Source: an uncultured Anaeroplasmataceae bacterium
GTDB taxonomy: Bacteria > Bacillota_I > Bacilli_A > Acholeplasmatales > Anaeroplasmataceae
DNA: 64,000 nt
Direction: 5' to 3'
NCBI GenBank assembly: GCA_949840955.1
Contig: CATKXV010000008.1
Span: forward strand, 1-64,000
The notes beneath the pieces were generated by a model that saw only the letters and a program-made list of their open reading frames with translations, was not told the DNA's origin and ran no database searches. Each line of letters starts with the position of its first letter. Within the stretch, counting starts at the first letter, position 1. Below are positions 57,926 through 64,000 of this stretch, piece by piece. Made by a program: the position numbers and the translations under genes.

Positions 57926-57933
57926 AATTCCTT

Positions 57934-57974
57934 AAAAAGGGTCGATATGCTTGTGCATATTGGCCTTTTTTTTT
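57934..57974 (+). terminator. Terminator of the giant gene
   Basis: AAAAAGGGTCGATATGC (57934-57950) pairs over 17 positions, including three G-U pairs, with the segment 57955-57971 around the loop TTGT, and is followed by further T residues. It starts 9 nt after the TAA stop. It is the longest terminator stem in the window. Confidence 0.93.
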
Positions 57975-58124
57975 GTGCTTTTTTAGGAATTGTCAATATA
58001 TGGATATTGTGATAGTTTCGCACTATTTAACCTTATATTCCGTCAATTACGCATTCTTTTTATCGAAAAGCACATAAACTTCGACGAAATCGCGTTATTT
58101 TTTGCATAAAAACCATCTAACTTG

Positions 58125-58153
58125 TTGAAAAAGTTGACAAAGAAGAGTATAAT
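58125..58153 (+). promoter_or_regulatory. Promoter of the downstream LRR gene
   Basis: TTGAAA (58125-58130), a 17-bp spacer, and a perfect TATAAT (58148-58153). Transcription should start near 58160, giving a leader of about 90 nt. A TTGACA at 58134 also occurs but lies only 8 bp from the -10 box, too close to be used with it. Confidence 0.82.
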
Positions 58154-58170
58154 CATAGTGGACTAGTATT

Positions 58171-58188
58171 CAAAAAACTAGTTTTTTG
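58171..58188. promoter_or_regulatory. Perfect 18-bp palindrome in the leader
   Basis: CAAAAAACTAGTTTTTTG is perfectly self-complementary and extends by a few more bases with G-U pairs on each side. It starts about 11 bp after the predicted transcription start. As DNA it could be a repressor operator of the kind bound by a dimer. As RNA it would be a hairpin with loop CTAG followed by few U residues, so a weak attenuator is possible. No regulator gene is nearby to decide between them. Confidence 0.5.
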
Positions 58189-58251
58189 AGTATGAAAAAA
58201 TAATTTTAGATAATTTACACAAAAAATTTGGCAGAAAAAAGGTGATTTTTT

Positions 58252-61200
58252 ATGTTAAAAAAATTGATAAATTCTGGGAAATGGAAACTTTTATCTATGG
58301 TATTTATGGCAATAACAACCATTGCCTTGACAACTACCGTTCTTTTAGAGGTTTCAAATGTTTTTAGTCCTAAAGAAAAAGATAACACAGTAAAAGTTGA
58401 ATATGATGATGCTTATTTTAATGAAATGGCAGAAAAGAGCTTTGATACGTCTTTATTCATTTTCAACAATTATACAGATGCTACAGCTGCTCCAGATGGT
58501 AAAACCACTGGATATTGGTTGACTGGAATTGATATGGATTATGACTATACCAGCTTTTATCCTGGCGTATCCAACAACAATGTGGCACGCGCTAGATATT
58601 TTGAAGATCATGCTATCATCATTCCTGAAATGACAAATAATCGACCAGTCGTTGGTGTCGATTTTGAAACCAGAGGAAAAAATGTAGGTGCTACTCGAGA
58701 TTTATTAGAAACCTCTATGTTCTCCTTGGTTAAAATGGTGAAGGTGCCTAAGTCTGTGAAAGCCATAAAATCTGGATCCTTCTTTGGTTTTGTAAGGTTG
58801 GAATATTTAGACATTCCATTTATAGGAACAGAAAGAGGCTCTTCTGGTAATGGTATGAATCTATCTCTTACAGAAATTAGAAATAATTATGGACCTAACA
58901 AGCCAAGTAGTGATTCCTTTGGAACGATGTTTGGTGTTCCTTTTGATTCAAGTAATGTAAATCGTTGGGAGGTACAGTATCATACCAGCTGGTGGAATAA
59001 GTGGACATGGGATAATGATGCTAGAACAAGTGGACAAGCTGATTTGATTGATACTGAAAATGCAACCAATTTGGATGATATTAATCCAGATGTTGTTCGA
59101 GTTCTTTGGCAGGAGCTTTCCGGAGGAAGCGATAATCCAAATGATCCAGCAGCATCCTATAAATTTACCTTCTTATTACCTAAATCATTGAAAAGATTGA
59201 TTGTATCTGATGATACGAAGATTGGTAATAATGCATTAACCTCTTGTCCTGCGTTGAAAATTGAGGTTCCAAATTATTCTGGATCATCCTTGATGATTGG
59301 TAACTATGCATTTTCTGAATGTTCTAAAACAACAGAAATTATATTACCAACAAGACCAAATGTGTCCTTTAGAAAAGGTGCATTTAATATGTGCCAAAGC
59401 TTGGAGAAAATTATTTTACCTCCAGCTATAAATGATATTGGTATTTCAATGTTTTTCAATGCGGTTAATTTAAAAATAATCTATATGCCTGCCAGTGTTC
59501 AAAATATTGGAGATGGTGCATTTTATGGTTGTAACCTTTTAGAAAGAATTGCTTTATATAGTGGTAATGACAGCTCAAAGCTTACAGGTGATTTTGAGGC
59601 CGATTCTCAAAATGGTGCTGTTTTAAGCAGTAGCTATAAATTCAATTTACCCGCTGCCTTAAAAACCATTGGTACAAATGCATTTTATGGCTGTAACCAT
59701 ATGGATGAAATCAATGTTCCTGAATCTGTACAATCTATTGGTTATGCAGCATTTGGGCAATGCTATAATTTGACAAAGATGCTATTACCTTTCATTGGAG
59801 CTCATAGTGATTCTTGTGATGGGGAAAATAATAAAAATAATTGTGAATTAGATAAGCTTGGTGGAGATAAGCACTTCCATGGCTTATTTGGTTGGATTTT
59901 TGGTTCTACAGGTAGCACAGTAGGGGATATGTATCAGGCTACACAAAAATATTTAAATGATGGAGGAGGAGAAGAAATATATTCCTTCTATATCCCTTCT
60001 AAATTAACGGATGTTACGATTCGTGGAGAAACGAAAATTCAACATGGTGCTTTACAATCTTTAAAAAATATTGAGAATTTAACGATTAATGAAGCTGTGG
60101 GTGACAATATAGCTGCCGGAGCTTTAAATGGCTGTTCTATGCTGAAGAGCTTATCTATTTCTTCCGTTACAAATCATTTAGGTGATTTGTTTAAGGGAGA
60201 CGAATTTGAAAATAGTATTGTAACAAGAAATGATTCTCGTGTACCTTTGAATTTGAAAACCATTGTTGTTACAAATCAAGTCCATATTCCTACAGGTGCA
60301 TTTGATCATTGTACAAGAATTGAAAATGTTGAAATTGGTACAAATACCCAAATTATGGAAAGTGCCATTTTCTATAACAATGAAATGCTTACAAACCTGA
60401 TTATTCCTTTTAAAGGAAGAAGTCGTGGAAATTGGCATCAGAACTATTGGTGGTGGGGAGATAATGCCATTCGTAACTCTGTTGCGTGGTTATTCTCTAC
60501 CGTAGATCATTCCAATACATATTGTAATAGAGCTACCTATTGGTGGTATTTAAGATATATTCCAAATCGTTTGAAGAGCTTAACTGTAACAGATGATACC
60601 TCAATCAATACGTATGCATTCCGTGGCATGAGCTCCTTAGAAACGATATCGATTACCAATGTTCCAAATAATATTGATAATTATTCCTTCTCTGGCTGTT
60701 CTGGATTACAGGAGATTCATATTCCATATATTGGCTATGATTTGAATCCTACTGGAAAGACAGGCTATCAGCATACACTAGGCTATATCTTTGGATCCTC
60801 AGAATATGAAGGCTCCTATCCAGCAGAGCAAGGTGGTTCAGTCTTCTATATTCCTGAAAAATTATCCATTGTCAAGGTTGGTGCTCCAGGAAGAGAAGAA
60901 CAGCATATGTCAAATAAGATATTTGATTATGCTTTCCAAAATTGTGAATCTATAACAACAATTGATTTTTATCAGGCGAATATCCATGAGCTAGGTATTG
61001 CAGCATTCCAAAACTGTGTCAATTTGTCTCGTATTAATTATCCAAATGCTCAATATATGCATGTTGGAGATTATGCATTCTATAATTGCCAAAAGGTATT
61101 GGATATTGATGATTTCACACCAAATACCGTTACTACGATTGGAAATTATTCCTTCTATCAGACATCTGTTGGTAATAAAGTAAAGCCAGGTGTTGCTAAG

Positions 61201-64000
61201 GGTGAGCTTGTAATTGATAAATATACATCTATTGGAGATTATGCATTCGGAAACTGTTTACAGGTAGAAAAAGTATCTATTCCATCCTCCTTAAGCTTTA
61301 TTGGAGAGGGTATGTTTGCTGGCTGTGCTTATTTGAGAGATGTTACTTTAACCAATAATAAGAATGTAAGCAAATATATGTTTAAGGATTGTGTAAGCCT
61401 TGAGGGTATTGACCTTTCTGGCATTACTTCCATTCCTGAGGGTTTATTACAGGGCTGTAAAAACCTATTATGGGATACAGAATATAATGAAGGTTTAATC
61501 TACGATACAAATACAACAGAAATTGGCAAATATGCCTTTGCTGGCTGTAGTGGATTAGATCAATTCATCCTAAATAATGCTTTAAAAACGATTGATGAAG
61601 GAGCATTCCAGGGCTGTAAAGGAATTGAATATATGACAATTCCTCGTGAAACTACAGTAATTAATCCATATGGATGGATTGGCTGTAATGATAATTTCTT
61701 CTTCTATGTTTATGAACCAGAGGAGAACTGGCCTAAAACTTGGGTTAATAACTGGAACTGCGATTATCCTGTTTATGTTTTAGGACAAATTAAGGATGAT
61801 GTTTATACCTATGTCTTTGATGTTGTTGAAAAGAAGTTCTATATTACAGGATTAACACCTACGGGTACTTTAAATGGAATTATTACAATTCCACATATGC
61901 ATAATGGTATTCAAGTTGTGGGTATTGATGAATCCAGAAGAACAGAGGAGGATATTTTAGCTGGTGCTAAGGATATCAAAACTCAAATGGGTATTTCTAA
62001 GGTCATTTTACCTAAGAGCATTACGAAGATTGTTGGAGATCCTTTTGCTACTGGAATGCGTGTTGATGTTTATACAGAACTAACAAAGGATGAGGTTACA
62101 AAAATTTATAATGATCACTATGCTGTTTTAGAAGAGGAATTTACGCAGTGGAAAAAGGATAATTCTACGGCTAGTGAAACTCAAATAGAAAATACAAGAA
62201 TTAATATTTTCAAAAAAATTAAAGGATGGCTGCCATTTGCTCCAGATCGTACAGGAGTATGCAGTAATTCAAATAGTGAAAATCCTGGACAAGAGCTTTG
62301 GGATGAAAGAAACTGGATTACGGGTGGATTCTTATATTATAAAGATTACTGGCAATATGGTACAGGAGTATCCTTTAATATTCCTTATTTAAATATTGGT
62401 AACTTTAAGTTTACTTTAACCAACTATGATAATCATTATACAGGAAAGCCGATAGAACAATATGTTAGTGAAATTCAGCTTGTTGGTGAAATCTTTGAAA
62501 ATGAAGAAATTGGTGTAACACGTAGTCTATTGTTTATTGGTGGTAGAAGTAGTGAATTTTCTCCACTAGACTTGTTAGGATATAAATATTCCAATAATGT
62601 GGATGTTGGTACTGCAACATTAGAATGCGAAGTATCTAATGATATTTTAAGAGATTTTAATAGAGAATGGACAAGCCTTGTAGTAGAAACAGATAATGGT
62701 ATGAAAATGCCGAATGCCTTACATGCTTTATACTTGGTGGGCAAAGTGAATCTGCATTATAAGATTCAAAAGAGCTTAATTACAGTCAAATCAATCTCTG
62801 GTAATTTTGTTACTAAGGTTTATGATGGTCAGGTGTATCGTTATGAAACATGGGCAAATGGTGAAATTTCAGGACTTGAGGGATTTGTTGGTGCTCAATT
62901 TAGTGGTCGTATCGAAACCAATAGAGAAAATGTAGGTCTATATGGTGAGGGTACTGGCTTATATTGGGGAAGAGATTGGCGTGTAACCTTAAATGGACGT
63001 AATATTACGGACAACTTTACTGTTAAAGTTGAATTTATGGTAAATATTATTCCAATGGAAGTTGAGGTTAAATTCACAAAATCGGATGATCCAATTAATG
63101 GTGTCTACCAATTCGTCGATTTATGGGAAGGGGAAAACACATATAATTATAATGGAAGAGAAATTCCTCTATTGAATTACCCATATATCGGTGGTCAAAT
63201 TAAGCCATATGCTGTGGCTGTAAATGTTGAAACACAAGAGGTTGTGAATAAGAGCATTTGTCAAGTGGTAGCTACACATATGGATAATAATCAAATTGGT
63301 ACATTCCCATATGGAGAAAATGGAATGCGTTCTACCTATTTGATTTATGCCTATATTCACTCTAGTCATGCTAGAAACTTTAAATTGAAAATAAAGCAAG
63401 CAGATGGTACCTATATCGATTGTCCAGATTTGGTATTAGGTGCTACAAGCAAAGTTAAGGCGGTGCCTGCTGCTTATCGTGTAGGTAAAGGTAAAATCAC
63501 AATTCGTTTTGATGAAAAATATACAATAAGTCCATATGAGGATTATTGGGTAAGAAGATATGGATATAGAGACACCAGTGATGGTGTGGATATACATCAT
63601 GATAATTTAGAAGGCTTGGGTACAAATTCATACCTTGTTGGTGCATTAAGATCCACAGGAGATGAACAGGCTGTTTATAGTGCTAAATTTGATTCAACAG
63701 TCGGTGGTGGATATCCAGGTACACATACCTTCCAGGATGATGGTAGAACAGCCCTTACATGGGATAATCTGTTTAAAAATAATCATTTGTATTTGAATTA
63801 TTCTGGTATGGCAATTGACTTCATTCCGAGTGAGGATCAACCATTTATTATCTTTAACCCAGTATTGAAAATAGCGGATGAAACAAAATATTATGATGTA
63901 ATTCTAGATGGTAGAATTCAAATATTCTATAATAACTTTAATCCTTCGTATTTTATAGGTATGGATAATGATGAGTATATGGATAACAGAAATCCAAATT
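58252..64000 (+). CDS. Large LRR surface protein, 3' end outside the window
   Basis: At least 1,916 residues with no stop before the window edge. The start is set by AAAGGTG 7 nt upstream. Residues 1-12 are basic (MLKKLINSGKWK) and residues 13-32 are hydrophobic, a signal peptide or N-terminal anchor. Residues about 162-1163 are BspA-type LRRs. Four LFG modules interrupt them, near 58820 (PFIGTERGSSG ... FGTMFG), 59790 (PFIGAHSDS ... LFGWIFG), 60405 (PFKGRSRG ... VAWLFS) and 60725 (PYIGYDLN ... LGYIFG). They are followed by beta-rich MBG-like sequence (for example VYDGQVYRYETW, YNGREIPLL). The same order, LRR then MBG-like stalk, is seen in the giant protein, and the first module resembles the giant's 'PFIGSERGSTG' copies, so the two share ancestry. 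Full length and C-terminal domain cannot be seen. It has its own promoter. Likely a second secreted adhesin or scaffold protein. Confidence 0.88.
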   Translation, partial: MLKKLINSGKWKLLSMVFMAITTIALTTTVLLEVSNVFSPKEKDNTVKVEYDDAYFNEMAEKSFDTSLFIFNNYTDATAAPDGKTTGYWLTGIDMDYDYTSFYPGVSNNNVARARYFEDHAIIIPEMTNNRPVVGVDFETRGKNVGATRDLLETSMFSLVKMVKVPKSVKAIKSGSFFGFVRLEYLDIPFIGTERGSSGNGMNLSLTEIRNNYGPNKPSSDSFGTMFGVPFDSSNVNRWEVQYHTSWWNKWTWDNDARTSGQADLIDTENATNLDDINPDVVRVLWQELSGGSDNPNDPAASYKFTFLLPKSLKRLIVSDDTKIGNNALTSCPALKIEVPNYSGSSLMIGNYAFSECSKTTEIILPTRPNVSFRKGAFNMCQSLEKIILPPAINDIGISMFFNAVNLKIIYMPASVQNIGDGAFYGCNLLERIALYSGNDSSKLTGDFEADSQNGAVLSSSYKFNLPAALKTIGTNAFYGCNHMDEINVPESVQSIGYAAFGQCYNLTKMLLPFIGAHSDSCDGENNKNNCELDKLGGDKHFHGLFGWIFGSTGSTVGDMYQATQKYLNDGGGEEIYSFYIPSKLTDVTIRGETKIQHGALQSLKNIENLTINEAVGDNIAAGALNGCSMLKSLSISSVTNHLGDLFKGDEFENSIVTRNDSRVPLNLKTIVVTNQVHIPTGAFDHCTRIENVEIGTNTQIMESAIFYNNEMLTNLIIPFKGRSRGNWHQNYWWWGDNAIRNSVAWLFSTVDHSNTYCNRATYWWYLRYIPNRLKSLTVTDDTSINTYAFRGMSSLETISITNVPNNIDNYSFSGCSGLQEIHIPYIGYDLNPTGKTGYQHTLGYIFGSSEYEGSYPAEQGGSVFYIPEKLSIVKVGAPGREEQHMSNKIFDYAFQNCESITTIDFYQANIHELGIAAFQNCVNLSRINYPNAQYMHVGDYAFYNCQKVLDIDDFTPNTVTTIGNYSFYQTSVGNKVKPGVAKGELVIDKYTSIGDYAFGNCLQVEKVSIPSSLSFIGEGMFAGCAYLRDVTLTNNKNVSKYMFKDCVSLEGIDLSGITSIPEGLLQGCKNLLWDTEYNEGLIYDTNTTEIGKYAFAGCSGLDQFILNNALKTIDEGAFQGCKGIEYMTIPRETTVINPYGWIGCNDNFFFYVYEPEENWPKTWVNNWNCDYPVYVLGQIKDDVYTYVFDVVEKKFYITGLTPTGTLNGIITIPHMHNGIQVVGIDESRRTEEDILAGAKDIKTQMGISKVILPKSITKIVGDPFATGMRVDVYTELTKDEVTKIYNDHYAVLEEEFTQWKKDNSTASETQIENTRINIFKKIKGWLPFAPDRTGVCSNSNSENPGQELWDERNWITGGFLYYKDYWQYGTGVSFNIPYLNIGNFKFTLTNYDNHYTGKPIEQYVSEIQLVGEIFENEEIGVTRSLLFIGGRSSEFSPLDLLGYKYSNNVDVGTATLECEVSNDILRDFNREWTSLVVETDNGMKMPNALHALYLVGKVNLHYKIQKSLITVKSISGNFVTKVYDGQVYRYETWANGEISGLEGFVGAQFSGRIETNRENVGLYGEGTGLYWGRDWRVTLNGRNITDNFTVKVEFMVNIIPMEVEVKFTKSDDPINGVYQFVDLWEGENTYNYNGREIPLLNYPYIGGQIKPYAVAVNVETQEVVNKSICQVVATHMDNNQIGTFPYGENGMRSTYLIYAYIHSSHARNFKLKIKQADGTYIDCPDLVLGATSKVKAVPAAYRVGKGKITIRFDEKYTISPYEDYWVRRYGYRDTSDGVDIHHDNLEGLGTNSYLVGALRSTGDEQAVYSAKFDSTVGGGYPGTHTFQDDGRTALTWDNLFKNNHLYLNYSGMAIDFIPSEDQPFIIFNPVLKIADETKYYDVILDGRIQIFYNNFNPSYFIGMDNDEYMDNRNPN

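Larger units (their letters stand above)
57926..58251. other. Intergenic region between the two large LRR genes
   Basis: The 326-bp gap holds the giant gene's terminator at its left end. At its right end it holds the TTGAAA-17-TATAAT promoter, an 18-bp palindrome and an AAAGGTG ribosome site (58238-58244) for the next gene. Between about 57975 and 58124 I see only AT-rich sequence with no open frame, RNA gene or clear repeat. Confidence 0.7.

Noticed and set aside
9311..57925. Regularly recurring DNA words suggesting a CRISPR array or satellite
   Set aside because: The repeats are in-frame protein repeats with diverged DNA and no constant repeat-spacer structure.
737..57925. Use of the Mycoplasma/Spiroplasma code (TGA as Trp)
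   Set aside because: More than 18,000 codons in the complete large genes contain no in-frame TGA, and Trp is written TGG throughout.
58134..58153. TTGACA followed by TATAAT as the promoter of the last gene
   Set aside because: The spacer would be only 8 bp. The TTGAAA at 58125 gives the correct 17-bp spacing to the same -10 box.
10486..63399. Many open frames of 60-130 codons on the minus strand and in other + frames within the large genes
   Set aside because: They lie entirely inside long conserved coding repeats, have repetitive low-complexity products and no ribosome sites of note, and follow from the repeat structure and codon bias of the real genes.

Overview
The window is AT-rich DNA with every gene on the + strand. 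It holds one tRNA gene, one small gene and four surface-protein genes that fill more than 95% of the sequence. Three of the four are very large. Strong AGGAGG-type ribosome binding sites, TTGAAA-17-TATAAT-type promoters, U-tract terminators, a lipobox and BspA-type leucine-rich repeats (LRR_5) mixed with MBG-like repeats point to a low-GC Bacillota, probably a gut-type Bacilli/Erysipelotrichia/RF39-like lineage. That placement is inference; no phylogenetic marker protein is present. TGA never occurs in frame in the long genes and Trp is TGG, so the standard bacterial code applies, not the Mycoplasma code.

Layout. (1) 21-127: tRNA-Asn(GTT) with its own terminator. (2) 211-588: small DUF1828-like gene, then a terminator at 601-641. 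(3) 737-9022: two genes 15 bp apart, probably one transcript. The first is a lipoprotein with duplicated Cys-rich modules and LRRs. The second is a 2,104-residue N-terminally membrane-anchored protein with 15 MBG-like repeats, InlB-type repeats and LRRs. A terminator follows. (4) 9156-57974: a promoter, an unusual structured leader with a 33-nt alternating purine/pyrimidine tract, one uninterrupted 48.6-kb gene encoding 16,204 residues, and a strong terminator. (5) 58125-end: a promoter, an 18-bp perfect palindrome in the leader, and the first 1,916 codons of a further large LRR protein that runs out of the window.

The giant protein reads from N to C terminus: signal peptide; LRR array; an Asp/Gly-rich block with about 20 'DG-x-LGT-x-DD' motifs resembling calcium-binding thrombospondin type 3 repeats; a second LRR array of nearly 10,000 residues; about 15 MBG/Ig-like repeats; and a two-loop type I dockerin. 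A distinctive module (PF[IV]G ... LFG[WY]IFG ... YIPKSL ... GYGAF) interrupts the LRRs about 32 times and also occurs in the downstream gene and, diverged, in the 2,104-residue protein.

The four genes look like a locus for an extracellular scaffold or adhesin with different anchoring: a lipid anchor, an N-terminal membrane anchor, a secreted protein ending in a dockerin, and a second exported LRR protein. None shows an LPXTG or other recognised wall-anchoring signal. The dockerin implies that a cohesin-bearing partner is encoded elsewhere. The functional links between the genes are inferred from domain content and co-location only.
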